From assembly GCA_021613535.1 (NCBI GenBank), contig CP075494.1, positions 12,276,001 to 12,340,000 of the forward strand: a stretch of DNA of 64,000 nucleotides, in the 5' to 3' direction. Position numbers and translations under genes: made by a program. The notes beneath the pieces were generated by a model, which saw nothing but the letters and a program-made list of their open reading frames with translations, ran no database searches and was not told the origin of the DNA. Shown here piece by piece: positions 40,683 through 51,919 of this stretch (positions are counted from its first letter, which is position 1; each line of letters opens with the position of its first letter). Source of the stretch: Adineta vaga (lineage: Eukaryota; Rotifera).

Positions 40683-43136
40683 TCTTTATTTTTGATCTAA
40701 AAATAAATAAATATTGAATTTATTAATCGTAATTTTTTCATTTCACGTATAATACAAAAGTAATTTAGAGACAATCGTGTTTATTTTCACAAATAGATCT
40801 TACTTTCCCTTTGAAAATTATTTTCATTAGAATTATTCTTGATACGAAACATTCTATTGAAGAATAAATAATTCATAATATTTTATATCACAATAACTGA
40901 CATATTTTTTTTACTTCTTTGATATATAAAACTAAAAAAAAAAAGTGTGATCTTTTTCTAGTTATACAAGAGAAGAAAGCAAGAAAAAAACACGAAAAAG
41001 CCATGTTAGGTTTCATATATAAAAATTATCATAAATATTTTACGATCCGATTTAATGTAATCGTCAATTCAATACAGTTAATTAATCATTTCATCAAGTT
41101 TCGATTTGTTGAATGGAAGAATATCTATGTACATTGAATAAAAGTAAATGATACAAATCATGTCAAGGATGTCCATGATTTTGCTTCGAAAAATTTTATC
41201 GTCGTGCTTTCATTCAAATAAGAACATATCTCGTTCTCACTACTCCAATATAATCAACTTCAAAAACACTGTTATGCTTTACAACGAAAATATGTATTTT
41301 ATATTATGTTTCACATCATGTTGACAAGCAAAACAAGTAAAAAATTGCCCATTACAATTCCTTTTATTTTACAATCGTCATTTTCTTTCAAATTATCACG
41401 TATTTAATTCTTATCCCCTGCTGGATGATTTTTAACTCATTCATAAAAATTATAGTTTCCATAATAGTATTAATGATACATTAAATCTAGACGGTTCCTA
41501 TATATTGAGAAGAGCCCTCAACAAGCTATAGGTACATGAAGAGCAAATTTATTTTTAGCGCCACATGACTAAGATATTTTAGTCACAAAACGATGGTTTT
41601 TCGAAAAGGAGTTTGAAGGACTGATGTATATCATCGAGGGTGATACATTTTTGTACAAAAGCATAAATATGCCATTCTAAGCAATAATATCAGTCAAAAA
41701 TGATCCATTCGTAGTATTTTTTTCACAATTAATTATTTTTTCGGTATGAAGTATGAATTGAAAAATTTCGCATAGACCTAATAATCAATTATCAAACCAA
41801 TCTGTTTATTAATGTAACGGTAAAAAAACTCGTAGTTTTGTTATAATCTTCCCTATAAATCATGGCAAAATATATTTCTATATAATTTGAGATGAACAGA
41901 TCACTTTTTACTCATCTCGTATAGGCATAGTGAAACAGTTTTGTTCAAATCAGACTATACCAATGTTATATTGACCACTTGTATAAGTGATTCTCATAGT
42001 CGACTGAACACCAACTCTACTGGATTAGCGTCAGCGGGCAAAAGGATTATTGTGCATGATACAAATTTGAATTAACATTAGTCACGATTATACGTATTGA
42101 TAACGTTATTATCTCGACTTTCAGAAAGCATATGTCTGTTAAAGTAACATGTTCAAAGACTGATATCAATCAATTACGATTAAATATTGAAATAAATATA
42201 AACTGATGTTCAAGAATTTTCATTGTACTATTGGCATATGAAATATATTCCGTTTGAATTGTATATAAAATAAATTCTGCATCACAAAGAAATGTAAAAC
42301 TTAGAAATAAATCATACGAAAACAGTCTTTATTTGGTCTATGTGAACACAAATGTTTTATTAGAGATTTTGTCTGAGAATATAATCAATATCGTGTATTC
42401 TGAAATATATACATGAAGGTCTCTGTATTCTCTTTTGCCATGATTAGGATTATTTTAATCATCAAACATGACATATTGTTGTAGTACATTGAAAATAGTT
42501 TTTTATTGAAATTGAGTTATAAGATATTGTGTTCTTAAAAAATACGTTTCTTTATTTATTTTCTTGTTGGTTATATTTGAAGGACAATCGAAAGTGAAAT
42601 ATAGGATGGTTATTTCTTATTAATAAATTTCTATTCAATTAGTATTTTAGAAAAAATGAGCAATGAGAAATCCTTCGCTGAGCAATATTCTAAATGAATC
42701 TATTTGAGAACATCTGGTAAGACTACTACGATATGTTCAATATGTGTCTAAAAATTCTTTTTGCTGTCGTTACTTCCCTTTTTTTAATCATTGCCTCATG
42801 CAGAATTACTATTTTGAGTATTATGACATATATTTCGAATACATCTATTGATTTATTAATTAAGAGATAAGACTAAACAGATGAGTTTCAAAAGTAGTTT
42901 CATTATTATTCATTATATATTGATATAGTTCATCATTAACCTTGATTGGTAATATGTTGGAATAGCGATGTAGAGGTGGTAATATTATTCGTCGTGTTTG
43001 TCGATATTTCACTTCTGTCTCTCTACTAAAACTACGTTCCTTTTTTCTAACTGCTTCTCTAATATATATCTGAAATTTCGTAGACTGTGATTCTTTTGAT
43101 GTACTAAAATATCGTGAACGAAAAACACGATTTTAT
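40683..43136. other. Intergenic between adhesion GPCRs A and B
   Basis: AT-rich with no supported gene. A relic of a third-party paralogue begins just to the right. Confidence 0.55.
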
Positions 43137-43225
43137 TCATACCAATTCCTTGCGTAATACACGACGATTGTGAAATACAGTCGTCGATGTGATGACTCAG
43201 GAAACAGATACACGAAAAGAAGTGT
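43137..43225 (-). pseudogene. Relic fragment of an adhesion GPCR
   Basis: Two short stretches resemble the 7TM exon of gene A in the same order and orientation. ccaattccttgcgtaatac near 43141-43159 matches 37867-37885 exactly (the TM6 ITQGIGW region), and gatgactcaggaaacagata near 43192-43211 matches gatggctcaggaaacagata near 38194-38213 (between TM3 and TM4). In gene A these are some 300 nt apart; here about 30 nt, so an internal deletion has occurred. No open frame spans it. Confidence 0.7.
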
Positions 43226-43663
43226 AAGTTGAGTGATAGGATCTATTAGAGTGTGCAAATGAGTGACTATATTACTGTGAGCACATTGATTATAACATTA
43301 GTATTGATAGAATTCGTATAAAGAAAATAACACAACAAGATTGATAAATATTTTGAATTATATTTACACATTTGATTCAGATAGCTACGTATAATTTACA
43401 GTGAAAGTCTCAAGTACTGTCATGTTTTCTGTTTAATATTTCGTTTCTTCGTGAGAGAGCAACTTGAATAAACGTTGCATACAAGTACTACAGAGCTTGT
43501 ATGTTATTTCAAGAATAATAACCGAATATTGTGAAGAAAAAAAGATTTTTATTTTACGAAGATACAAAGTAAGAGACAAATTGTTTTAAGTTTCTAATTA
43601 AAATAACAATAAGCAATGATATTTCACACAATTTATCAAATTATCAATATTCACCGAATGGAT
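43226..43663. other. Intergenic, 3' flank of adhesion GPCR B
   Basis: AT-rich; I see nothing beyond the relic to its left. Confidence 0.5.
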
Positions 43664-46306
43664 TTATGGTGAAGTATTATTTCCATCACCGTGCGAAGAT
43701 CGTTGCACCAACATCATCTCTCCTAGGTCAGCAAAGGAATTACGTGGCGAGTTACTTCTCAATGGTCTCACGTCTCTCGCATCTCGCTGAAATCTATCGT
43801 CATCATGGCCATCGGGTGATAGATGATTTGGTATATTATTCATAACGTCATTACCATGATCATAATTAGGAATATCGACATCTAATTCTTCTTTTCTAAC
43901 GATTACGTATGAAAGTACCGTCCAGACACCTTCCAAACCATTGAAGATAATAAAAAACCATGCTAAAACTGCACCAGCATTTTTATCAACACCTGAAATA
44001 ACGAGACCGAAAAGCCAACCAAAACCTTGAGTAAAACATGATATTAATAAAACAATAGCACATCTTTTGCGTCGGATTTTTTTCACACGTTCAATTTCTG
44101 TATTTTTAGCATGAAAAATATTATGTTTAAGAACCAAAATTACCAGAATAATATTTATAAAAAGAAATAGACTTGTCGGTATTGTTAAGAAAAAATGATT
44201 AATAGATGATTCTGATTTAAACCAACAAAGTTTGCCTTTCACCAGACGTGTTATTTGATTTAATGGATTATTGTTTAAGAAAATTGCTAAACCCATACCG
44301 ATCGCACTAATTACCACTGAAATAATCATAAGAATAACAAGATGTAGATACGTTGGTACCGGAAATGGTTTTACAAAATGAAGATAATTATAATAACCCA
44401 TACTTGTCTTAACACAAAACATACATAAAATAAGGAAATATACAACATACATTAATGCCAGCTCGACTGTTGCGCATGAATCATCAAGACGTTGTTCAAA
44501 TGCTCTAGACGTATCAGAAGAAATCGATGAATTATGTCTTTGATAAACTGTTCCACCAAGAATAAGATAAAAAATAAAAAGAAGCATTGTCACACCAAAT
44601 GAAATCAATGGTATAATATTTCTTGGTTGTAAAGAAGCTTTTGAGCCACGATTTTGCTTTAAAATTGCATGAATGAGAACGAGAACGAAAAGTGTAATAG
44701 AAATCGACTGAAATACAATTGACGCTATATCTTCTGAAGTGTAATTTTCAGGTTTATTATTCAAAGGATCCTGTGTCCAAATAAGAGCAAACGATGTTAA
44801 ATGACTACATTCACATTCATAACGATCTTGGTTGCTATTGTATATTGCTGGTAAACAACCTGCTTCATCCCATCGACCTGTTGTTGTATTCAAATATTTG
44901 CATGCAAATCGTCCATTCGAATTAAATTCAGATGGTTGTTGTACTTGGAAATACAACTTAATACCTATCAAATTCGTTACAGACCTGTTTACAGAAGCTA
45001 CAACAATCGATGATGCGATTTTATCCGTATCGTTTGGATCAGTGTATGTTTGAATTAAAGAAGGATAGAGAATCAGCAACATATTGAAAAACTGAGTGTT
45101 TCTCAACGCTTGTAGTCGAACGATACCAGCAACTAGTTGTCGCGAACTAGTTACATTCACTGTGTTCTCAGTGTTTACTGTCCAATTGCCAATTGATTGA
45201 TTGAAAGCAAGACCAATAATTGTTTCATTATCAACATTTCCATCGAGTTGCGTTGTGACAAGAACTGATGTGTTTGTCGATATGGAAGAATTTGTATTGT
45301 TGATGTTTCCAAGTATGCGATCAAGCTCAGCAAGAGACACTGTATTGTTAGAATTTGATGGTACAGTTGAATTCGTGACTGTATCTATGTATTCTGAAAT
45401 TACATTAGCCGTAGCTGTTCCATTGGTAGAATTGCTACGCAAGAAATCAATATAACGTTGCTATAAAGAAGAGAAAACGATGATTATCAATGAGTAGAAA
45501 TATGGTTTGCTTGATATTACCTGTTCCGCTTCTCTTGAAGCACAAGTACCATTGGATATTATTAGATGAGTTCCATTAACACAGAATAAAGGAGTTGTTG
45601 TGACTGTAGTTGTAGTCGTTGATGTAGTCGTTGTTGTTGTTGTTGTCGTTGTTGTTGTGACAGCTTGTTTATAATAGACAGAAATAAAGCTAGATAAAAT
45701 GATGCAAAGAAAACATTTTGAAATGATTCATACGATAAGATATATTTGTGATAATATATATAGGAGTGATCGATGAAACGGACGTCATCAATACTGTCGT
45801 AACTTCAGTTGTGTAATATGTAGTACCTTTGCAAGAAATGAATTAGAATACATAGATCATATGAAATCAATACCTCCAGAGTCAAAGCTAGTGATGATGT
45901 AAATTGCATTTGGATTGCTCGATAACTCAGTAGTCATCTCAGCTAAAATGAAAACAAGAGAGAGAGAGGATATTAAGAATAGAAAATCATCAGTATCATT
46001 GTGTAAATTCATATAAGTAACGATTGATATTGTACTGGGTTTTTTTCATTCATTTTTTACAAATTTAGAAAATATCAAGAAAGTTCTAATGGAACTGCTT
46101 AAATCTACAGCTCGTTTGAGAATGTCCGAAAAACATGTAGTGATCTTTGAGTTCACTTGTAAAAGTTCATTTCTCAATGAAAGTCTATAGAATAAACGAT
46201 ACGTACTTGTAGGTTCCTCAGTAGTGCCTGCTACATTACCAGTAGTTATTGTTACAATAATAAACGCTAACAAATAAATGAACTGTATTTTAATGGCAAT
46301 CTTCAT
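43664..46306 (-). CDS. Adhesion GPCR B, poly-Thr stalk + GAIN/GPS + 7TM
   Basis: Adhesion receptor of 733 aa in five exons: 46306-46207, 45942-45874, 45826-45734, 45663-45521, 45460-43664. Order: signal peptide (IQFIYLLAFIIVTITTG); a short linker; a run of about 11 Thr (VTTTTTTTTTTTST, encoded by mixed ACA/ACG/ACT codons); a Cys pair FCVNGTHLIISNGTC; a GAIN-like domain rich in N-glycosylation sites; the GPS at about 350-361 with a canonical cleavage triad, ECECSHLTSFALIW; then 7TM with FVLVLIHAILKQ after TM1, FCVKTSMGYYNYLHF at TM3, FTQGFGWLFGLV at TM6 and LEGVWTVLSYVIV at TM7. The tail is Asp/Arg/Ser-rich. It is the only one of the three paralogues with an intact GPS, so probably self-cleaving. 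Exons 2 and 3 with their introns are almost identical to those of gene C. Confidence 0.9.
45742..46034. repeat. Duplicated exon-intron block, copy 1 (in adhesion GPCR B)
   Basis: This about 293-bp segment is nearly identical to 48843-49141. It covers exons 2 and 3 of gene B and the introns around them. I count only a handful of substitutions plus a GA-repeat length difference (this copy has 6 nt fewer). Introns are as similar as exons. Confidence 0.9.
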
Positions 46307-47507
46307 TTTAAATTCTTTTCTTTTTCACTATCTAGAAATATAGGCGAATTCTGCTCATGATAAAATACCAACTTTTCACACTATGAGCATCAAATATGAA
46401 AACTGGCAGACTCTTGTCATTGGCAGTATTTGTACAATCTGAAAAGGAACAAAAACAAAAACATTCAAACAATTTCGATTTTTTAAAGAATAATAATACC
46501 TGAAAAAAACGTCAAACACGAAAATAAGTCGTTCGTTGTTGAAACATGGGGAGAATCACGAAACTTTATTTTCATATTCTCGTTCTCTTTACAACTTGAA
46601 AAAGGAAGAGAAAAAGAAAGTACACTTTATTAAGAACCAGCTAATGTAGTTACATTATTCGCTATCGAAATTTTTCTTACTGTTTGACTTTTCAAATGCA
46701 TTTTGATCAATCGATATTAAACAATCATTTCTATCGCTTCTCGAAATATTTTGTGTTTATAAGAAAAGTATCTTTAACATAAAATGAACCTCCAAAATAT
46801 GAGTTTCATCTCAATATTTCATTGAACAAATAAATCCGAAATAAAACGATTAATCGAATTCATGTTGGTTTCATTTTCTCTCACATATACATAATTATAT
46901 TTGTTTTCTTCCTGCAAAATAACGTAGACGAAGACATCGTAAATCATTTTTCTTTAAAAAACAGAAACTCCAAAGGTCAAGAACGAATCTCTCCTTCTCG
47001 TTTTTTTTATCACATAAATTATGACTTATACAAACGCAAATAATCAATTCTAACTTGTGCCAGAATTCTTTCGATTGTTTTCGAATTTCTACTTTCATGC
47101 AAAACATTAATCATCAGTGATCAGATTGAGTGTTCTTCCGTTTTAAGTTCTATTTATGACTCGAAAACACTACATGATTTTGTTTCTTCATAAATGACAG
47201 GTCAATAATCTTCGAAGTAGAAAAGGATTTTGCAGACACAAAAGTTGTGCAAATAAAAAGAAATTTTCACTATAAACAATTCAATGTGTTTTGTTTTAAT
47301 ACAATTTTTTTCGTGATTTCTTTCAACATCGAAAGAAAAAGTGCGTTGAAATCAATGTACTGATCGATGAATCATTAGTAACTTGAGAGTTTTTGTCACA
47401 GAAAATTTTCCAACTATAATACTTTCAGTAGAATGAAAGTATAATTCGTTGTTAGTTTAATCAGATAATTTTAATTCGGAAAAAAATGAGTAGATGAATG
47501 TTTGTTA
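46307..47507. other. Intergenic between adhesion GPCRs B and C
   Basis: AT-rich spacer; no gene supported. Confidence 0.55.
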
Positions 47508-49526
47508 TTAGTATGAATTCGTACAAGTAATGAAAGAAATCTCGCCAGTAACATTCTCTGAATTATTAATAGTGATCAATTCTATATTAGGATTTTCAAC
47601 AGCAGCTATTTGATATCTTACAATCCTTAATACTCCAAATCCGCTGGCGCTCAATTCATCTCTTGATTCACGTGCATGTTCAAAACGAATTATGATATAT
47701 AAAAGAATTATCCATAACCCTTCGAGTCCATTTATAATACTAAATAACCAATGGAAAATTTCTTTTGAAATCGAATTAGGAATTATGAGAAATGGACCAA
47801 GAAACCAACCAATACCTTGAGTAATACAGATTGTCAACAAGATAAGAATACTTTGTTTTTTTCTTATCCAAGATTGTTCAGGTGATATTGCCGATCGAAT
47901 GTGATCAATAAAATGTTTTACAATGAGTATAATTACAATTATATTGATCGAAATGAATAGACAAATCGGTATGGTAAAAAAGTAATGCATTGTTTCATGA
48001 CTGAACCAACAATATTTAAATGAATATAATTGAGTTATTTTGAAAGATGAATGAAAATTTAATCCAACAGCGAGTATCACACAAATAGTCGGAATAATGA
48101 ACGAAATGGCAATCATAAGACAGCATCGTCGAGGTGATAGTTGTGGAAATAAACGAACAAAATCAAGATAATTGAGATAAGCAAGACATAATTTCATACA
48201 AAACATGAAAATCATGAAGAAATAAACGAAAAACATTAAAATTCTTGAATGTAAAATACATTCTGTTTGATCTTCAGAATATATTTGTTTATATGTTATT
48301 ATATTAAGGGTAATATGTAAACTGAATAGAATTATTGTTGCTGTAAATGAAATTAATGGTAAGAAGTCGAGTATTGTAAATGGCATGGCTTGAAAAGAAT
48401 TTTGAATAATTACGATATGTATAAGAACTACTATTAATGAAATAATAGAAATCGATTGGAACACAAGTGATGCTATATCTAGTGAATTGTACTCTTCAGA
48501 CTTGTTGTTGAGAGAATCTGGTAACCAGATAAGAGTAAAAGAGCTTGAATTATTACATTCACATTCATATCGATCCAATTCAAAATTGTATCGCGGTGGT
48601 AAGCAATCATCGCTGGTCCATTGAGAGGTGTTTGTATTATAGGATTTGCACATGTATCGTTTACTTACGAATAATCTTTCGGAGGATCTTAAGTTTTTAA
48701 TACCATTATTTGTTGATGCATAGAGAAACAGGGATAATATTCGATCAGTCCGATTGATAGAGGAGATAAAACTAGCTTCTACTATAGAGAATCGTATATG
48801 GGACATGAACATAGAAAGATCAAATGTTACATACCATAAGAAATATTTGTTATAATGTATATAGGAGTGATCGATGAAACGGACGTCATCAATACTGTCG
48901 TAACTTCAGTTGTGTAATATGTAGTACCTTTGCAAGAAATGAATTAGAATACATAGATCATATGAGATCAATACCTCCAGAGTCAAAGCTAGTGATGATG
49001 TAAATTGCATTTGGATTGCTCGATAACTCAGTAGTCATCTCAGCTAAAATGAAAACAAGAGAGAGAGAGAGAGAGGATATTAAGAATAGAAAAGCATCAG
49101 TATCATTGTGTAAGTTCATATAAGTAACGATTGATATTGTATTGCTTTTGTTAAACATACAGTTTGAGAATTATACCGATCATTCTGAATTATTTCATAA
49201 TTATATCTCAAGGATTTCAATGGTTGATATTATCAAAACTAGATCTTTTTTGTATTAGTTAAGATTTTCTTTGAGATTGTATATGATTTCTTACTTTGAA
49301 AACAGTTGTATTCGTCTCTGATCGATACTGAATTGTTCAAAGTTCCTATCAATTCATGCTCTTCGACAACATGTTTAGTCATATTTACAGGCACAATGTC
49401 ATCAGAAATGTGAATTTGAGTATCATCCATCATATATTTAAAATTATGATATACGTATACCATTATTATATATATAATGGCTGTTGTTATATGAGATAAC
49501 CAGTATTTGTTATAGAAATCTTTCAT
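47508..49526 (-). CDS. Adhesion GPCR C, short N-terminus, defective GPS, 7TM
   Basis: A reduced paralogue of 555 aa in four exons: 49526-49295, 49043-48975, 48927-48835, 48781-47508. Instead of a signal peptide the first exon encodes a membrane anchor (WLSHITTAIIYIIMVYVYH). I start at the ATG of MKDFYNKYW; an ATG 27 nt upstream overlaps an acceptor-like gttttcag, so is doubtful. Exons 2-3 equal those of gene B. It lacks the poly-Thr/Cys exon and most of the GAIN domain: VEASFISSINRTDRILSLFL corresponds to the last GAIN strands only. The GPS reads ECECNNSSSFTLIW, with His, Leu and Thr of the cleavage triad all replaced, so it should not self-cleave. The 7TM part is intact (ITQGIGWFLGPF at TM6, LEGLWIILLYIIIRF at TM7). 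Confidence 0.85.
48843..49141. repeat. Duplicated exon-intron block, copy 2 (in adhesion GPCR C)
   Basis: The partner of 45742-46034, about 299 bp, in the same orientation and about 3.1 kb away. It contains exons 2 and 3 of gene C. The GA tract near 49059-49074 is longer than in copy 1. Confidence 0.9.
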
Positions 49527-49553
49527 TGTAAGTTTATTAATATCTGAAAACAT

Positions 49554-50656
49554 AAATTAATGCTAATTTGAAATAATTATTTTCATAGATTAATCAAAGA
49601 GAAGATCGTCAATTACCGTTCACGATTATCTTTCTATCAAAGACTGATTTCTTTTCAGAATTGTTCTGTTTCTAAATCAATTCTTTACCCTCTATTCAAT
49701 TTTTTTATGAGACGTAATCTATTTTGTTTATTTGCAAAAGAGTATACATATCAGACATTGCTCGCTATCCTAACATGGTGACAATAATGCAATGGAACAA
49801 AAATAGAGTGACTATTTTTCATTTTTTGATCTTCTGAATAAATATATGATTATTTCAAAACAAATAGAAACATCGCCTCTCACATTTGCTTTTCTTCCGA
49901 GCTGCAATCAAACCATCTGTAAAACGTTAAATATAGATTTGAAAAAAAACCCTGACAAAACAGCATGATTCTGACGAATTTTGTTTTTAAAAATATGTAC
50001 TAAATATTTCATGTAATAAGAGACTGATTTGAAGGAAGAAAAGTATTACACGAAGTTCCTTATAATATTGGCATAATAATTTATGGTGATTGGATTTCAT
50101 CCAAACACAACAAAGTGTAAGATTTTTGAAAATTGAAACTTTCGTTTAAAGAAATCAGATTATGCAAATATGTACATGAGATTGTTTTTTCTATTTCTTG
50201 AATCATTACATGTAACTATTTACTGATGATGATGTTTTTCTCATGTTTTACAGTGACTCCATAGTGAATAACATGTTTTGTATGAATCGGAAGAGCGATT
50301 CATATCGTTCTTCAGAATAGTATAAAACTAATATCATAAAAGCATAGTTTGAAAACCTTTCCGACATCTCGCAACGATAAAAAGAGCATTACTTGCCTAG
50401 TGCATCAACAAATAAGGACAGCAATAAAAGTTGTTCCAACGTGTTCCCTAAAGATCATTTACTTTTATTTAAAATTATGAAACTGATGATGATTTCTTTA
50501 TTTTTATCTTTTGAAAAATTTTTCTAAAAGAAAACAAAGTTACATCTATATTTCTTATTTCTTCATATCAGAACGATTATTATTAGTATTCTCAATCTGA
50601 TCTTTTCTTCGTATTTTTAATTTCATGCACAAAAATACATAAAATCTTAACAAAAC
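49554..50656. other. Intergenic
   Basis: The 5' flank of adhesion GPCR C and the 3' flank of the small secreted-peptide gene. AT-rich, nothing recognised. Confidence 0.55.
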
Positions 50657-51037
50657 TTAACCCCATTTAAAAACTGAATCCATTTCACTTGGAAGATGAT
50701 CGCTACTTAATGAATCATCATAATATTTCGCCGAAACAGGATATTTCAAAAAGATTTCACGCAATCGTTCGGCAGCTAATCGACATTCTCGACTTGATCC
50801 ACAATTTGTTAAAAATCGATGACGAATAGGTTCCGCTTCGTGAAGAACTACAAACAACAATAGAAAAGAATAAGATAGCAACGAATAACTATCCATACCT
50901 TCTTCCCAACCGGATTCATTTGGTACTGTCCATTCATGTCCATGTACAACAATCTTTTGGGTATGTGGTCGACAATCAATCATTGATAATTGAATAAGAA
51001 GGAGAACAAATACTGATGCAAGCACGTAGTTAGACAT
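50657..51037 (-). CDS. Small secreted peptide precursor, 109 aa, C-terminal Gly
   Basis: Two exons, 51037-50899 and 50847-50657, with a 51-nt intron, encode 109 aa. Residues 1-22 are a clear signal peptide (MSNYVLASVFVLLLIQLSM, then IDC). The rest is hydrophilic: a segment KIVVHGHEWTVPNESGWEE, then EAEPIRHRFLTNCGSSREC, where the only two cysteines of the mature part could form a small loop. The C-terminus reads SEMDSVFKWG followed by stop; a terminal Gly is what peptidyl-Gly amidation needs, giving a possible Trp-amide. No dibasic cleavage site precedes that end, so the whole mature chain may be the hormone. I do not recognise the family; a neuropeptide or small secreted factor is inference. 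The ATG follows an acceptor-like attccattgcag by 9 nt. Confidence 0.7.
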   Translation of the reverse strand: MSNYVLASVFVLLLIQLSMIDCRPHTQKIVVHGHEWTVPNESGWEEGMDSYSLLSYSFLLLFVVLHEAEPIRHRFLTNCGSSRECRLAAERLREIFLKYPVSAKYYDDSLSSDHLPSEMDSVFKWG

Positions 51038-51919
51038 TGTTAAAAACTGCAATGGAATAAAAAAAAGTAATTTATAAAAAATATGTTTCTTTTATATTTT
51101 TTTTTGTTCTGATAAGCAACGGGAAAAAGTAAGCGTTGTCATAATACACAAACAAAGAATTGTTTTGTCAGGTTTCGTGTTTTCTTCTTTTTTTTGGTGT
51201 ATTAATCATGTTTTCGAAATCGAAATATCCTTGATGAAAGTTAATAATACAAAAAAACTCACACGTTTTCAGTGTTTTCATTACTTACATGATTGAGATG
51301 AACAGGTTTAAAGTAACAGGTAACTAATATGAAGTCAAAACACGTTTATTGGAATTTATATAATTGACTAGAATAGACAGTTAGCCCTCTCTTTATTAAT
51401 ATTCAATGAATATTATTTCTCTTAATAAATTGATAAATATTGAGTGAATACATATTTTTTTTAGTACATAATGACAGGTTATTATTTGATCCTTGAAAAT
51501 GCCTACATTTCCGTACGTGACAGTAAAACAATATTTTGATACAGGAAATCAAATGAGCCAGTTGTTTCTCTCCAGCAGTGGATTTTACTACATCTGATCT
51601 GTTATACTTTATCGGAAGGATATGTTAATGAGTAAGTAATTTGACATAGGATCTGATTTTTTGTTTCTAGTTGCTATAGTTTTTAAGAACAGTATGACAT
51701 CGATAAAAACAATCTCTTAGAAAGGAAATTGATCGTGGGTGCATTCAATTAGCTCATTCTTTCCGTATGTCCAATTGATTTGCCTCTTTCAAAAGTACAT
51801 GTTAGCCTAGTTAGGAAATTGAAAGAACAGTAAAATAAATTAATATGTTCAAAATATAATTTAAAAACAAAATAAAATCGAATCTTCACAGAAGATAAAT
51901 AGATACGAATGATGTATTA
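51038..51919. other. Intergenic
   Basis: Lies between the peptide gene and the 3' end of the ABHD gene, all on the minus strand. AT-rich; no gene supported. Confidence 0.55.

Noticed and set aside
49527-49553. Upstream ATG for adhesion GPCR C (MFSDINKLT)
   Set aside because: This ATG overlaps an acceptor-like gttttcag, so it is more likely intronic or leader sequence; the next ATG was used.
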